DNA from: Helicobacter pylori
GTDB taxonomy: Bacteria; Campylobacterota; Campylobacteria; Campylobacterales; Helicobacteraceae
NCBI RefSeq assembly: GCF_030062585.1
Contig: NZ_CP071935.1
Span: 505,798 to 569,797, forward strand
Reading direction: 5' to 3'
DNA length: 64,000 nucleotides
Part shown: piece by piece, positions 18,847 through 29,089 of the stretch
How the letters are laid out: every line of letters starts with the position of its first letter
Numbering within the stretch: the first letter of the stretch is position 1
Notes under the pieces: generated by a model
Database searches by the model: none
The model's input: the letters and a program-made list of their open reading frames with translations, nothing else
Told to the model about the DNA's origin: nothing
Made by a program: the position numbers and the translations under genes

Positions 18847-20364
18847 ATGGTTAATAAAGATGTGAAACAAACCACTGCTTTTGGTGCTCCTATTTGGGAT
18901 GACAACAATGTGATTACGGCTGGCCCTAGAGGTCCTGTTTTATTACAAAGCACTTGGTTTTTGGAAAAGTTAGCGGCGTTTGACAGAGAAAGAATCCCTG
19001 AAAGGGTAGTGCATGCTAAAGGAAGCGGGGCTTATGGCACTTTCACCGTGACTAAAGACATCACTAAATACACTAAAGCGAAAATTTTCTCTAAAGTGGG
19101 CAAAAAAACAGAATGCTTTTTCAGATTTTCTACTGTGGCTGGTGAAAGAGGCAGTGCGGATGCGGTAAGAGACCCTAGAGGTTTTGCGATGAAGTATTAC
19201 ACTGAAGAAGGTAACTGGGATTTAGTAGGGAACAACACGCCTGTTTTCTTTATCCGTGATGCGATCAAATTCCCTGATTTCATCCACACTCAAAAACGAG
19301 ATCCTCAAACCAATTTACCTAACCACGACATGGTATGGGATTTTTGGAGTAATGTTCCTGAAAGTTTGTATCAAGTAACATGGGTTATGAGCGATAGAGG
19401 TATCCCTAAATCTTTCCGCCATATGGATGGTTTTGGCAGCCACACTTTCAGCCTTATCAACGCAAAAGGCGAACGCTTTTGGGTGAAATTCCACTTTCAC
19501 ACCATGCAAGGCGTTAAGCACTTGACTAATGAAGAAGCTGCAGAAATCAGAAAATACGATCCAGATTCCAATCAAAGGGATTTATTCAATGCGATCGCTA
19601 GAGGGGATTTCCCAAAATGGAAATTAAGCATTCAAGTGATGCCAGAAGAAGATGCTAAGAAGTATCGATTCCATCCGTTTGATGTTACTAAAATTTGGTA
19701 TCTCCAAGATTATCCATTGATGGAAGTGGGCATCGTAGAGTTGAATAAAAATCCTGAAAACTATTTCGCAGAAGTGGAGCAAGCGGCATTCAGTCCGGCT
19801 AATGTCGTTCCTGGAATTGGCTATAGCCCTGATAGGATGTTACAAGGGCGCTTGTTCTCTTATGGAGACACACACCGCTACCGCTTAGGGGTTAATTATC
19901 CTCAAATACCGGTTAATAAACCAAGATGCCCGTTCCACTCTTCTAGCAGAGATGGTTACATGCAAAACGGGTATTACGGCTCTTTACAAAACTATACGCC
20001 TAGCTCATTGCCTGGCTATAAAGAAGATAAGAGTGCAAGGGATCCTAAGTTCAACTTAGCTCATATTGAGAAAGAGTTTGAAGTGTGGAATTGGGATTAC
20101 AGGGCTGAGGATAGCGATTACTACACCCAACCAGGTGATTACTACCGCTCATTGCCAGCTGATGAAAAAGAAAGGTTGCATGACACTATTGGAGAGTCTT
20201 TAGCTCATGTTACCCATAAGGAAATTGTGGATAAGCAATTGGAGCATTTCAAGAAAGCTGACCCCAAATACGCTGAGGGAGTTAAAAAAGCTCTTGAAAA
20301 ACACCAAAAAATGATGAAAGACATGCATGGAAAAGACATGCATCACACAAAAAAGAAAAAGTAA
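18847..20364 (+). CDS. katA: catalase KatA
   Basis: A 505-residue haem catalase that turns hydrogen peroxide into water and oxygen, abundant in the cytoplasm and periplasm of H. pylori. Active-site His56 is in [11 protein letters not shown], the distal Asn lies in GNNTPVFF, and the proximal Tyr is in the segment [12 protein letters not shown] near residue 339. The C-terminus ends in a Lys-rich tail ([10 protein letters not shown]) typical of this species. I choose ATG 18847 with AAAGGAAAAA before it; an upstream in-frame start at 18805 adds 14 residues with no ribosome site. kapA follows with a terminator between. Confidence 0.97.
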   Translation: MVNKDVKQTTAFGAPIWDDNNVITAGPRGPVLLQSTWFLEKLAAFDRERIPERVVHAKGSGAYGTFTVTKDITKYTKAKIFSKVGKKTECFFRFSTVAGERGSADAVRDPRGFAMKYYTEEGNWDLVGNNTPVFFIRDAIKFPDFIHTQKRDPQTNLPNHDMVWDFWSNVPESLYQVTWVMSDRGIPKSFRHMDGFGSHTFSLINAKGERFWVKFHFHTMQGVKHLTNEEAAEIRKYDPDSNQRDLFNAIARGDFPKWKLSIQVMPEEDAKKYRFHPFDVTKIWYLQDYPLMEVGIVELNKNPENYFAEVEQAAFSPANVVPGIGYSPDRMLQGRLFSYGDTHRYRLGVNYPQIPVNKPRCPFHSSSRDGYMQNGYYGSLQNYTPSSLPGYKEDKSARDPKFNLAHIEKEFEVWNWDYRAEDSDYYTQPGDYYRSLPADEKERLHDTIGESLAHVTHKEIVDKQLEHFKKADPKYAEGVKKALEKHQKMMKDMHGKDMHHTKKKK

Positions 20365-20375
20365 CCCTTTTCTTT

Positions 20376-20408
20376 AAGCGTTCTTATTTTTTAGGAACGC
20401 TTTGTCTT
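20376..20408 (+). terminator. katA rho-independent terminator
   Basis: Perfect 8-base arms AAGCGTTC and GAACGCTT with an 11-base T-rich loop, followed by TTGTCTTT, begin 12 bases after the katA stop codon. Confidence 0.8.
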
Positions 20409-20508
20409 TCAAAATTTAGGTTTTTGGATACTCATCAATCCTTTGGTGGTGTGTCCTACTTTTTCATTCATTCAACGAGTTTAAAAATTACAATAAAGAG
20501 TTATAGTT

Positions 20509-21384
20509 ATGAAACGAAGGGATTTTATTAAAACGACTGCTTTAGGCGCTACAGGTGCTGTTTTAGGAGCACAGATTTTGCAGGCAGAAGAAAGCAAAGG
20601 GAGTGCTGCAAAATATAAAATAGAAGCTCAATACAGCATTGATTTTGATTCTGCAGAACACACTTCACTTTTCATTCCCATGCCGAGTGTTGTAGCGAGC
20701 AATGTGCATTTACAAGGCAATCATGCTAGCTATGAAAGCATGCTCAATTTTGGAGTGCCTTATTTGCAAGTGGATTTTTTAAAAAGCACTCAAAAAAAGC
20801 AAGTCCATTTGTCTTATGAGATCGCTAGCTATCAATTGAATGAGCGTTTGTTTGAAACGAGCGATTTTGTAGCAATGGGGCGTTATGAAAGAGACGATGC
20901 GAGCGTGGCTAACATTGCCAACCAGCTCAAGGGAACAACCCCTAAAGAAAGCGTCCGTAACTTTTATGCGTTCATCAAGCATGACATGCCTAAGAGACAG
21001 AAGGCTTTAGAGGGTAAAGAAAATTTACCTAAACGAGAGAGTTTGCCTTGGTTTGCAACCATTTCACAAGAGAGCATGTTTGTGTCCTTATGCCATGCGT
21101 GCGGGATTAAAAGCGCTGAAGTGCAAGGCTTGAAACTGGCTCAAAACAGCGTGGTGAAAAACGCTCCTAGAGTGGAAGTGTATTTGAAAGATTCATTTCT
21201 AGCGTTTGATTTTCAAAATAATCACAAGGAAGTCTTTATCCCGTTGAATCGTCATAAAGACATGCAGTTAGATTCTGCCTTATTGGCGACTTTTGGCGAT
21301 GCCTTTGCCCTTGTGGATGGTAGGGATTTAGGCAATTACGAGAGCAAACTTTTTGAAAAAAGAGTGTCCTATACGATTGTCTAA
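20509..21384 (+). CDS. kapA: KatA-associated protein KapA
   Basis: A 291-residue exported protein with a twin-arginine signal: MKRRDFIKTTALGATGAVLG followed by a QILQAEE cleavage region, so it crosses the inner membrane folded. KapA interacts with catalase and is needed for resistance to high peroxide in H. pylori. The central region (about 150-240) resembles a transglutaminase-like core, with MFVSLCHACGIKSAEVQGL around the Cys and His positions. This is my reading of the pattern and not established. It lies 145 bases after katA, behind a terminator, so it probably has its own promoter. Confidence 0.88.
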   Translation: MKRRDFIKTTALGATGAVLGAQILQAEESKGSAAKYKIEAQYSIDFDSAEHTSLFIPMPSVVASNVHLQGNHASYESMLNFGVPYLQVDFLKSTQKKQVHLSYEIASYQLNERLFETSDFVAMGRYERDDASVANIANQLKGTTPKESVRNFYAFIKHDMPKRQKALEGKENLPKRESLPWFATISQESMFVSLCHACGIKSAEVQGLKLAQNSVVKNAPRVEVYLKDSFLAFDFQNNHKEVFIPLNRHKDMQLDSALLATFGDAFALVDGRDLGNYESKLFEKRVSYTIV

Positions 21385-21468
21385 AGGCATGAAATTTAGG
21401 AATATTCCTTGATAGCGGGCTTTCCTTTTTAGGGAGAGTTTGCAAAAAGGGTTTAAAGGGTTGTCTTT

Positions 21469-21684
21469 ATGCGAGAATTTTTTAAGAAACTTGGCACAGA
21501 ATACGCTTCCAAGCTGTTTTTAATTTATTGGCTTAGATGGATGTTGAGTGCGTTGGTGATGCTGCCTTTTATGGAGATTTTTTATTATTTTAATTTTCCG
21601 TTGTGGCTCAATCTTTTCTTGGGGCAAACCATTGGAGCGGTGATTTTTTTCAAGCTGGATAAGTTGATTTTTTCTAAAAAATGA
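21469..21684 (+). CDS. small membrane protein (HP0873 type)
   Basis: A 71-residue protein with two hydrophobic segments (about 20-42 and 44-60) and a Lys-rich end (KLDKLIFSKK). It is conserved next to kapA in H. pylori. No known domain or catalytic residue is visible. It is probably an inner membrane protein of unknown role. It converges with the PhnA-like gene. Confidence 0.65.
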   Translation: MREFFKKLGTEYASKLFLIYWLRWMLSALVMLPFMEIFYYFNFPLWLNLFLGQTIGAVIFFKLDKLIFSKK

Positions 21685-21695
21685 CTTTATAAGCT

Positions 21696-21749
21696 CAAAA
21701 AGCCACTAAGCTTTTCTTAAGCTTTTGTATTTTCCTAAGCTTTTTTGAG
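21696..21749. terminator. inverted repeat between convergent genes
   Basis: CTCAAAAAGC and GCTTTTTTGAG form long-range arms around several AAGCTT-containing repeats, between HP0873-type (+) and PhnA-like (-) genes. It could end transcription in both directions. The right arm overlaps the end of the PhnA-like gene. Confidence 0.4.
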
Positions 21750-22064
21750 GAATTCAGATTTTAAAGACAGGTTCTGCCCTTCTATTTTACAATCCACATT
21801 GTGATCGCTATTGACAAGCTTGATATTTTTGATTTTGGTGCCTTTTTTAAGCACTAAAGATGAACCTTTAACCTTTAAATCCTTAATGAGAATGACCGAG
21901 TCCCCATTTTGTAAAAGATTATTGTGGCAATCTTTAACGATCAATTCTTCATCATTAGCTTCATTTTTATTCCATTCATACAAACAGCTAGGGCAAATTA
22001 GTTGCACGCCATCATGGTAGGTGTAGGCGTCGTTGCATTTAGGGCATGGGGGTAAATCTTGCAT
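21735..22064 (-). CDS. PhnA-like zinc-ribbon protein (HP0872 type)
   Basis: The 109-residue cytoplasmic protein has an N-terminal zinc ribbon, CPKC near residue 7 and CPSC near 35, followed by a small beta domain with [16 protein letters not shown] and [12 protein letters not shown], the PhnA/YjdM family pattern. Despite the name, these proteins are not shown to hydrolyse phosphonates in most species and the role here is unknown. The length is full for the family. It is divergent from cdh across a 350-base gap. Confidence 0.85.
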   Translation of the reverse strand: MQDLPPCPKCNDAYTYHDGVQLICPSCLYEWNKNEANDEELIVKDCHNNLLQNGDSVILIKDLKVKGSSLVLKKGTKIKNIKLVNSDHNVDCKIEGQNLSLKSEFLKKA

Positions 22065-22415
22065 GATAATCGTCCTTATTGTGGTATCAGGTTGATGATA
22101 TTACCTAAATCAAGGTTATAAAACGCTTTATTTTGACAAGTATCAACCCCCTAAGATCGCATGACGAAAAATTACCACCTGCTTAGTGCAAGCTATTTAA
22201 TATTTTAAAAAATTCTTTTAGCTTTTTTAATGTTATCAATTTAAATTTTTTCTAGTTAGTATTCAAAAAGCTCTTTTTAAAAATAGGTTACTAAATGTTA
22301 CCAATAAGTTAAAATTTGTTAAAATAATCATAATAATTAAAGATTTTAACCACTGTTGTAGAAAAATAACAAGAGGGTTTGTAAAAACTCCCATTAAAAA
22401 CAAGGAGCAAAAAAG
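22065..22415. promoter_or_regulatory. gene-free divergent region between phnA-like and cdh genes
   Basis: The 351 bases are very AT-rich and hold no open frame of protein character. A Fur-like AT pattern AATAATCATAATAATTA is at about 22323-22339. The ribosome site AAGGAGC precedes the cdh ATG. I see no hairpin or RNA gene that I can support. Confidence 0.4.
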
Positions 22416-23150
22416 ATGAAAAAAGCGGGCTTTCTTTTTTTAGCGGTGGTAGCTATCGCTGTTATGAGTTTAAACGCTAAAGATCCGAATGTGTTGCGTA
22501 AGATTGTTTTTGAGAAATGTTTGCCCAATTATGAGAAAAATCAAAATCCTTCGCCATGCATAGAAGTCAAACCCGATGCCGGCTATGTGGTTTTAAAAGA
22601 TATTAACGGCCCGTTGCAATATTTGTTGATGCCAACAACTCACATTAGCGGTATTGAAAGCCCTTTGCTGCTTGATCCCTCTACGCCTAACTTTTTTTAT
22701 TTATCCTGGCAAGCGCGCGATTTTATGAGTAAAAAATACGGCAAACCTATTCCTGATTATGCGATTTCTTTGACGATCAACTCTAAAAAAGGGCGATCGC
22801 AAAACCATTTTCACATCCATATCTCTTGCATTAGCCTTGATGCGCGCAAACAGCTGGATAATAATTTAAAAAAAATCAACAGCCGTTGGTCGCCATTATC
22901 AGGGGGCTTGAATGGGCATAAATATTTGGCGCGTCGGGTAACAGAGAGCGAACTAGCGCAAAAAAGCCCGTTTGTCATGCTTAATAAAGAAGTGCCTAAT
23001 GCGCACAAACGCATGGGAGACTATGGCTTGGCGGTGGTGCAACAAAGCGATAACTCCTTTGTTTTGCTAGCGACACAATTTAACCCATTGACTTTAAATC
23101 GCGCTTCAGCCGAAGAGATTCAAGATCATGAATGCGCGATTTTGCGTTAA
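22416..23150 (+). CDS. cdh: CDP-diacylglycerol pyrophosphatase
   Basis: The 244-residue Cdh-family protein hydrolyses CDP-diacylglycerol to phosphatidate and CMP. The N-terminus [19 protein letters not shown] is an uncleaved anchor or signal peptide that places the domain in the periplasm. The catalytic His cluster is NHFHIHISC around residue 130, and [13 protein letters not shown] near 70 is a second family block. Length agrees with the E. coli enzyme. It stands alone, with flgE downstream under its own sigma-54 promoter. Confidence 0.88.
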   Translation: MKKAGFLFLAVVAIAVMSLNAKDPNVLRKIVFEKCLPNYEKNQNPSPCIEVKPDAGYVVLKDINGPLQYLLMPTTHISGIESPLLLDPSTPNFFYLSWQARDFMSKKYGKPIPDYAISLTINSKKGRSQNHFHIHISCISLDARKQLDNNLKKINSRWSPLSGGLNGHKYLARRVTESELAQKSPFVMLNKEVPNAHKRMGDYGLAVVQQSDNSFVLLATQFNPLTLNRASAEEIQDHECAILR

Positions 23151-23292
23151 GGTGGGTTAGATTTTGAGCGATGACCTTTAAAAAGCGTTGTGGGGGTAGT
23201 GTTACAAAACTCCCTATCCCCTTATGAATTTGACCGATCTTTTTGATTAACAAAACTTTAAAATCCGCAACCAATCATTCTAAAAAGCTATT

Positions 23293-23310
23293 TAGGAACA
23301 ACTTTTGCTT
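23293..23310 (+). promoter_or_regulatory. sigma-54 promoter of flgE
   Basis: AGGAAC-N5-TTGCTT carries GG at 23295-23296 and GC at 23307-23308, exactly ten bases apart, the -24/-12 pattern recognised by RpoN. It is 43 bases before the flgE ATG. The class of hook genes in H. pylori is RpoN- and FlgR-dependent. Confidence 0.8.
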
Positions 23311-23351
23311 TATTTTGCATAGATTGAATTTCTTTAAATTAAAGGATAACC

Positions 23352-25508
23352 ATGCTTAGGTCTTTATGGTCTGGTGTCAATGGGATGCAAGCCCACCAAA
23401 TCGCTTTGGATATTGAGAGTAACAATATTGCGAACGTGAATACCACTGGGTTTAAATATTCTAGGGCTTCTTTTGTGGATATGCTCTCTCAAGTCAAACT
23501 CATCGCTACTGCGCCCTATAAAAACGGGTTAGCAGGGCAGAATGACTTTTCTGTGGGGCTTGGGGTAGGCGTGGATGCGACGACTAAAATCTTTTCACAA
23601 GGCAATATCCAAAACACAGATGTTAAAACCGATCTAGCGATTCAAGGCGATGGCTTTTTTATTATTAGCCCTGATAGGGGGATCACGCGCAATTTCACTA
23701 GAGATGGGGAGTTTCTTTTTGACTCGCAAGGGAGTTTGGTTACCACCGGCGGGCTTGTGGTGCAAGGGTGGGTGAGAAACGGGAGCGATACCGGCAATAA
23801 AGGGAGCGATACAGACGCTTTAAAAGTGGATAACACAGGCCCTTTAGAAAACATTAGAATTGATCCAGGAATGGTGATGCCAGCCAGAGCGAGTAACCGC
23901 ATTTCTATGAGGGCGAATTTAAACGCTGGAAGGCATGCCGATCAAACAGCGGCGATATTCGCTTTGGATTCTTCAGCCAAAACCCCTTCAGATGGCATTA
24001 ATCCGGTGTATGATTCAGGCACGAATCTTGCTCAAGTCGCCGAAGACATGGGATCTTTATACAATGAAGATGGCGACGCTCTTTTATTGAATGAAAACCA
24101 AGGGATTTGGGTGAGCTATAAGAGCGCGAAAATGGTCAAAGACATCCTCCCTTCTGCAGAAAACAGCACGCTTGAATTGAATGGGGTTAAGATTTCTTTC
24201 ACGAACGATTCAGCGGTGAGCCGGACTTCAAGCTTAGTAGCGGCTAAAAATGCGATCAATGCGGTCAAAAGCCAAACAGGCATTGAAGCTTATTTGGACG
24301 GCAAGCAATTGCGTTTGGAAAACACCAATGAATTGGACGGCGATGAAAAGCTTAAAAACATTGTGGTTACTCAAGCCGGGACCGGGGCGTTCGCTAACTT
24401 TTTAGACGGCGATAAAGATGTAACGGCTTTCAAATACAGCTACACGCATTCTATCAGCCCTAATGCGGATATTGGGCAGTTTAGGACCACTGAAGACTTG
24501 CGCGCCTTAATCCAGCATGACGCTAATATCGTTAAAGATCCTAGTTTAGCGGACAATTACCAAGACTCAGCCGCTTCTATAGGGGTTACAATCAACCAAT
24601 ACGGCATGTTTGAAATCAATAATAAAGACAATAAAAATGTCATTAAAGAAAATCTTAATATCTTTGTGAGCGGGTATTCTTCAGACAGCGTAACGAACAA
24701 TGTTTTGTTTAAAAACGCCATGAAAGGGCTTAATACCGCTTCTTTAATTGAAGGGGGAGCGTCAGCGAGCAGTTCTAAATTCACCCACGCTACCCATGCG
24801 ACAAGCATTGATGTGATAGACAGCTTAGGCACTAAACACGCCATGCGCATTGAGTTTTATAGGAGTGGGGGAGCGGAATGGAATTTTAGAGTGATCGTGC
24901 CTGAGCCTGGGGAATTAGTAGGGGGGTCAGCGGCTAGGCCTAATGTGTTTGAAGGAGGCCGTTTGCATTTTAATAACGATGGATCGCTTGCAGGCATGAA
25001 CCCGCCTCTTTTGCAATTTGACCCTAAAAATGGCGCTGATGCCCCCCAACGCATCAATTTAGCCTTTGGTTCTTCAGGGAGCTTTGATGGGCTAACGAGC
25101 GTGGATAAGATTTCTGAAACTTATGCGATTGAACAAAACGGCTATCAAGCAGGCGATTTGATGGATGTCCGCTTTGATTCAGACGGGGTGCTTTTAGGAG
25201 CGTTCAGTAATGGCAGGACTTTAGCGCTCGCTCAAGTGGCTTTAGCGAATTTCGCTAACGATGCGGGCTTACAGGCTTTAGGCGGGAATGTCTTTTCTCA
25301 AACCGGAAACTCAGGGCAAGCCTTAATCGGTGCGGCTAATACGGGGCGTAGGGGTTCAATTTCAGGATCTAAACTAGAGTCTAGTAATGTGGATTTGAGC
25401 CGGAGTTTAACGAATTTGATTGTGGTTCAAAGGGGGTTTCAAGCGAACTCTAAAGCGGTAACCACATCCGATCAAATCCTTAATACCCTATTGAATCTTA
25501 AGCAATAA
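23352..25508 (+). CDS. flgE: flagellar hook protein FlgE
   Basis: The 718-residue hook subunit is secreted through the flagellar export apparatus and polymerises into the hook. The N-terminal conserved block MLRSLWSGVNGMQAHQIAL followed by NNIANVNTTGFKYSRA, and a C-terminal heptad block (SNVDLSRSLTNLIVVQRGFQANSKAV), form the D0 coiled core. The middle, at about 150-600, is the large variable surface domain typical of Campylobacterota, which makes the protein nearly twice the length of the Salmonella one. A sigma-54 promoter precedes it. Confidence 0.96.
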   Translation: MLRSLWSGVNGMQAHQIALDIESNNIANVNTTGFKYSRASFVDMLSQVKLIATAPYKNGLAGQNDFSVGLGVGVDATTKIFSQGNIQNTDVKTDLAIQGDGFFIISPDRGITRNFTRDGEFLFDSQGSLVTTGGLVVQGWVRNGSDTGNKGSDTDALKVDNTGPLENIRIDPGMVMPARASNRISMRANLNAGRHADQTAAIFALDSSAKTPSDGINPVYDSGTNLAQVAEDMGSLYNEDGDALLLNENQGIWVSYKSAKMVKDILPSAENSTLELNGVKISFTNDSAVSRTSSLVAAKNAINAVKSQTGIEAYLDGKQLRLENTNELDGDEKLKNIVVTQAGTGAFANFLDGDKDVTAFKYSYTHSISPNADIGQFRTTEDLRALIQHDANIVKDPSLADNYQDSAASIGVTINQYGMFEINNKDNKNVIKENLNIFVSGYSSDSVTNNVLFKNAMKGLNTASLIEGGASASSSKFTHATHATSIDVIDSLGTKHAMRIEFYRSGGAEWNFRVIVPEPGELVGGSAARPNVFEGGRLHFNNDGSLAGMNPPLLQFDPKNGADAPQRINLAFGSSGSFDGLTSVDKISETYAIEQNGYQAGDLMDVRFDSDGVLLGAFSNGRTLALAQVALANFANDAGLQALGGNVFSQTGNSGQALIGAANTGRRGSISGSKLESSNVDLSRSLTNLIVVQRGFQANSKAVTTSDQILNTLLNLKQ

Positions 25509-25531
25509 ACCAAAGGATTACTCTAATACAA

Positions 25532-25537
25532 TATAAT
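25532..25537 (+). promoter_or_regulatory. TATAAT -10 box for hypA
   Basis: ACAATATAATAGGG contains a perfect TATAAT 30 bases before the hypA ATG, in the short gap after flgE. Confidence 0.55.
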
Positions 25538-25566
25538 AGGGTCTAATTTAAAGATTAAGGTTTAGT

Positions 25567-25920
25567 ATGCATGAATACTCGGTCGTTTCTTCTTTAATCG
25601 CTCTTTGCGAAGAGCATGCGAAGAAAAATCAAGCCCATAAGATTGAAAGAGTCGTGGTCGGTATTGGCGAAAGAAGCGCTATGGATAAGAGCTTGTTTGT
25701 GAGCGCGTTTGAGACTTTTAGAGAAGAATCTTTGGTGTGTAAAGACGCTATTTTAGACATTGTAGATGAAAAGGTTGAATTAGAGTGTAGGGATTGTTCG
25801 CATGTTTTTAAGCCTAACGCCCTAGATTATGGGGTGTGTGAGAAATGCCACAGCAAGAATGTCGTTATCACTCAAGGCAATGAAATGCGTTTGTTGTCTT
25901 TAGAAATGTTAGCGGAATAA
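25567..25920 (+). CDS. hypA: nickel chaperone HypA
   Basis: The 117-residue cytoplasmic metallochaperone inserts nickel into hydrogenase and, in H. pylori, also supports urease maturation. The nickel site is the N-terminal Met-His2-Glu3 (MHEYSVV); the zinc site is two CxxC pairs, CRDC and CEKC, separated by about 14 residues. Length is standard. It heads a run of tightly spaced genes (coiled-coil gene, lpxB, greA, dut) with its own -10 box. Confidence 0.96.
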   Translation: MHEYSVVSSLIALCEEHAKKNQAHKIERVVVGIGERSAMDKSLFVSAFETFREESLVCKDAILDIVDEKVELECRDCSHVFKPNALDYGVCEKCHSKNVVITQGNEMRLLSLEMLAE

Positions 25921-25926
25921 AAACCG

Positions 25927-26388
25927 ATGCAAGAAGAATTGAGTGCTTACCAGCAAGAAATTGAAGACACTAGAGGAGTTTTAAAAAAAATCCGTTTGGA
26001 ATTGAAGCAAGTCCAAGAAATCTTGCGTAAGAAAAAGAACACTTTAAAAGGTTTGAAGCAAGAAATCTATCAAAAAAAATTAGAAAAAGAAAACTCCCAC
26101 TTAAACAAAGAAGCGCAAAATACAGGAGAGGATGTAATTTTCCCTAAAGCCCTTGAAGAAGTGGAGGTTTTCACTAGTGATAATCAGGTTATCATGGCAA
26201 AACCAAGCAAGCGCGTGTTTGATGAAGGGATTTACTTGCAATACCGCAGCGTTTTGCGCGAAAACAGGCTTTTAAAAAACCATCTCTCTAAGAAAGATTT
26301 TGAAAATTCGTTGCTCAAAATTGAATTGAGGGATTTGCACAAAGAAATCAAGCTCTATCAAGTCCAAAACCTTTTGAAGGACAAATAA
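25927..26388 (+). CDS. coiled-coil protein (HP0868 type)
   Basis: A 153-residue protein that is nearly all heptad coiled coil, with dense Lys, Glu and Leu at residues 1-70 and again 110-150. No known domain is visible. It starts 6 bases after hypA and its stop overlaps the lpxB start (TAATG), so it is translated as part of that operon. There is no signal peptide. The function is unknown; a scaffold or adaptor role would fit the sequence but is not shown. Confidence 0.7.
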   Translation: MQEELSAYQQEIEDTRGVLKKIRLELKQVQEILRKKKNTLKGLKQEIYQKKLEKENSHLNKEAQNTGEDVIFPKALEEVEVFTSDNQVIMAKPSKRVFDEGIYLQYRSVLRENRLLKNHLSKKDFENSLLKIELRDLHKEIKLYQVQNLLKDK

Positions 26389-27470
26389 TGCCCACGATTT
26401 TAGTGAGCGCTTTAGAAGCGAGCTCTAATATGCATTTAGAGGAGTTACGGCGCAATTTGCCTAAAGATTATCGTTTCATTGGCGTGTTTGAAAGCAAAGA
26501 CGCGCTCTATAGCCCTAGAGAATTTTCTGTCATGGGTTTTAGAGACGTGATAGGCCGTTTGGGGTTTTTACTCAAAGCCCATAAAGAAATGGTCCAATTA
26601 GCTAAACAAGCGGACATGGTGCTTTTAATGGATTCTTCTTCTTTCAATATCCCCTTAGCCAAAAAAATCAAAAAACAAGATCCGCATAAAAAAATCATGT
26701 ATTATATTTTACCGCAAGTTTGGGCATGGAAAAAATGGCGCGCTAAAAGCCTTGAAAAATACTGCGATTTTTTGGGAGCGATTTTGCCTTTTGAAGTGAG
26801 CTATTACCAAAAAAAAGCCCAATATGTAGGACACCCTTTATTAGATGAAATTAAATATTATAAAAAAGATATTAAGGGCGAAACTCTAGTGTTTATGCCA
26901 GGAAGTCGAAAAAGCGAAATCGCTAAAATGTTCCCTTTGTTTGTCAAAGTGGCTCAAATTTTAGAACAAAACGAAGGGTTTAAAAGGCGTGTGTTAGTGG
27001 TGCCGAGTTTCTTTAAGGGGTTGGATTTGAAAGCCCTTTATGGAGAAGACATTCAATTATTTGAAATTTCTTATGATGCGCATAAGAGTTTGTTTGAAGC
27101 GGAGTTTGCGTTCATTTGCAGCGGCACAGCGACTTTAGAGGCCGCTTTGATTGGCACGCCTTTTGTGTTAGCGTATAGGGCTAAAACGATGGATTTTTTG
27201 ATCGCTAGAATGCTTGTCAATTTGCATTACATAGGTTTAGCGAACATCTTTTATAACGCCTTAAATAATGAAACTCCAGGGCTTGGGGAGAGCCAATTGC
27301 ACCCAGAATTGATCCAGCATTTTTTGAGCGTAGAGGGTTTGTTAAAAGCGTATAAAGAAATGGACAGAGAGCGCTATTTTAAAGAAAGTTTGAGATTAAG
27401 GGAATATTTAGCCAGTGGGAGCGCGAGAAAAATCGCTAATGAAATGGCTTTTTTGCTGAATTTAACTTAA
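26388..27470 (+). CDS. lpxB: lipid-A-disaccharide synthase
   Basis: A 360-residue peripheral membrane glycosyltransferase (GT19) that joins UDP-diacylglucosamine and lipid X to the lipid A disaccharide. Family blocks are visible: SALEASSNMHLEEL at the N-terminus, YYILPQVWAWKKWRAK near 105-120, YVGHPLLDE, MPGSRKSEI near 168, and CSGTATLEAALIGTPFVLAYR near 245. Length is normal. The start codon overlaps the preceding stop. It precedes greA, whose promoter lies at the lpxB end. Confidence 0.95.
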   Translation: MPTILVSALEASSNMHLEELRRNLPKDYRFIGVFESKDALYSPREFSVMGFRDVIGRLGFLLKAHKEMVQLAKQADMVLLMDSSSFNIPLAKKIKKQDPHKKIMYYILPQVWAWKKWRAKSLEKYCDFLGAILPFEVSYYQKKAQYVGHPLLDEIKYYKKDIKGETLVFMPGSRKSEIAKMFPLFVKVAQILEQNEGFKRRVLVVPSFFKGLDLKALYGEDIQLFEISYDAHKSLFEAEFAFICSGTATLEAALIGTPFVLAYRAKTMDFLIARMLVNLHYIGLANIFYNALNNETPGLGESQLHPELIQHFLSVEGLLKAYKEMDRERYFKESLRLREYLASGSARKIANEMAFLLNLT

Positions 27471-27477
27471 TTTTTAC

Positions 27478-27483
27478 TATAAT
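27478..27483 (+). promoter_or_regulatory. TATAAT -10 box for greA
   Basis: TTTTTACTATAATCTC contains a perfect TATAAT 28 bases before the greA ATG, eight bases after lpxB ends. Confidence 0.55.
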
Positions 27484-27510
27484 CTCTACTGAATAAGCTT
27501 AGGAGATTAA

Positions 27511-28005
27511 ATGAATAAAGAACCTATGAGTATGCATGGATACAATAAGATTTGCGCGGAATTAAAGCAATTAAAAGAGGTGGAACGGCCTAATATTGTG
27601 AAAGAAATTGATATTGCTAGAGGGCATGGGGATTTGAAAGAAAACGCTGAATACCATGCCGCTAAAGAAAAACAACGCTTCATTGAAGCGAGGATCGTGG
27701 ATTTAAGCGAAATTATCGCTAACGCTCAAGTGATTGATCCGAGCGCTTTAGCCCATAATAAAGTGAGTTTTGGGAGCACGATTAAAATCCTTAATTTGGA
27801 TAACGATAAAGAGTTTTCTTACACGATAGTAGGAAGCGTGGAGAGTGATCCGGATAAAGGGTTAATTTCTTTTGGTTCGCCGATCGCTAAGAGTTTGATA
27901 GGCAAGAGCAAGGGCGATGCGGTGAGCATTCAATTGCCTAATGGCGAAAGCGATTTTGAAATTTTAGACATTTATTATAAAGAGATTTGTTTTGATGAAA
28001 ATTAA
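27511..28005 (+). CDS. greA: transcription elongation factor GreA
   Basis: The 164-residue factor enters the RNA polymerase secondary channel and stimulates cleavage of backtracked RNA. The N-terminal coiled coil has the catalytic acidic tip ([16 protein letters not shown], residues about 43-58), and the C-terminal FKBP-like domain ends with FEILDIYYK. There is an extra short tail (EICFDEN). It overlaps dut by 11 bases and so is probably translated together with it. Confidence 0.95.
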   Translation: MNKEPMSMHGYNKICAELKQLKEVERPNIVKEIDIARGHGDLKENAEYHAAKEKQRFIEARIVDLSEIIANAQVIDPSALAHNKVSFGSTIKILNLDNDKEFSYTIVGSVESDPDKGLISFGSPIAKSLIGKSKGDAVSIQLPNGESDFEILDIYYKEICFDEN

Positions 28006-28432
28006 AATCCAAAAAATCCACCCAAACGCCCTTATCCCTAAATACCAAACCGATGGTTCTTCAGGCTTTGATTTGCATGCTGTAGAAGAAGTAATGATCA
28101 AACCTCATAGCGTGGGGTTGGTGAAAATAGGGATTTGTTTGTCTTTAGAAGTGGGGTATGAATTGCAAGTGCGCACCCGTAGCGGTTTGGCTTTGAACCA
28201 TCAGGTGATGGTATTAAATTCTCCTGGCACGGTGGATAATGATTATAGGGGCGAAATTAAGGTCATTTTAGCGAATTTGAGCGATAAAGATTTTAAAGTC
28301 CAAGTAGGGGATAGGATCGCTCAAGGGGTGGTTCAAAAAACTTATAAAGCCGAATTTATAGAATGCGAACAATTAGATGAAACTTCAAGGGGTAGTGGGG
28401 GGTTTGGCAGCACAGGAGTGAGCAAGGCATGA
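27995..28432 (+). CDS. dut: deoxyuridine 5'-triphosphate nucleotidohydrolase
   Basis: The 145-residue trimeric enzyme converts dUTP to dUMP and pyrophosphate. The motifs are in order: SSGFDLHA (I), RTRSGLAL (II), [11 protein letters not shown] with the uracil-pocket Asp (III), GDRIAQGVV (IV) and [10 protein letters not shown] (V) at the C-terminus. I take ATG 27995 rather than the TTG before it. It overlaps greA upstream, and its stop overlaps the next start (ATGA). Confidence 0.96.
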   Translation: MKIKIQKIHPNALIPKYQTDGSSGFDLHAVEEVMIKPHSVGLVKIGICLSLEVGYELQVRTRSGLALNHQVMVLNSPGTVDNDYRGEIKVILANLSDKDFKVQVGDRIAQGVVQKTYKAEFIECEQLDETSRGSGGFGSTGVSKA

Positions 28433-29085
28433 ATATTAAGGAAAATTTAGAGCAAGTTAGAAACGAATTTAAAAGCGATGAAAAGCTTTTAGAGGGGGCG
28501 TTTAGATTAGAAAAGTTTTTCAAACGCTACAAGTGGGTGTTGTTGTTTATCGTGGTGGCTTTTATCGCTTATTTAGGGGATACAAAATTACAAGATTATA
28601 AGCATGAGCAAACGAGGGAGCGGATCACTCAAATTTATAATGAAGTGCTAGAGAGTCCTAATAATATAGCTTTGCAAAAAAGATTGAAAGAAGTCGCCCC
28701 AGAGCTGTATGATTTGTATCAATTCGCCAGAGCGAGTGAAAGAAACGATGCAAACGAGTTTAAAAAACTTTCGCAATCTTCTAATGAAGTTGTTAAAGCG
28801 TTCGCCCAATATTCTTACGCATCGCTTTCTAGAGATAAAAACCTACTTGAAAAAAGCCCCGTTCTTAAAGAAATGAGCGCTTTACAAGAAGTGAACTTGT
28901 TGTATGAAGAAAATTCTAAAGACGCAATCAAAAAAGCACATCAAAGTTTATCCACTATCCCTATAAGTTCTTCACTCTATGCTATAATCTCTGTTTTAAA
29001 ACACTATGGAATGTTAGAAGATATTCAGCAAAACCCTTCCAAACCAACTAATCTAAAAAAAGAAACTATTCAAGGAACGCATTGA
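28429..29085 (+). CDS. single-pass membrane protein with TPR-like domain (HP0864 type)
   Basis: The 218-residue protein has one transmembrane helix near residues 37-54 ([15 protein letters not shown]) after a charged cytoplasmic start, and a helical C-terminal region with TPR-like spacing. This layout resembles the YfgM family of inner membrane, periplasm-facing proteins that assist secretion, but similarity is by architecture only. It overlaps dut by four bases and is followed after one base by the pgbB region. Confidence 0.6.
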   Translation: MNIKENLEQVRNEFKSDEKLLEGAFRLEKFFKRYKWVLLFIVVAFIAYLGDTKLQDYKHEQTRERITQIYNEVLESPNNIALQKRLKEVAPELYDLYQFARASERNDANEFKKLSQSSNEVVKAFAQYSYASLSRDKNLLEKSPVLKEMSALQEVNLLYEENSKDAIKKAHQSLSTIPISSSLYAIISVLKHYGMLEDIQQNPSKPTNLKKETIQGTH

Positions 29086-29089
29086 TTTG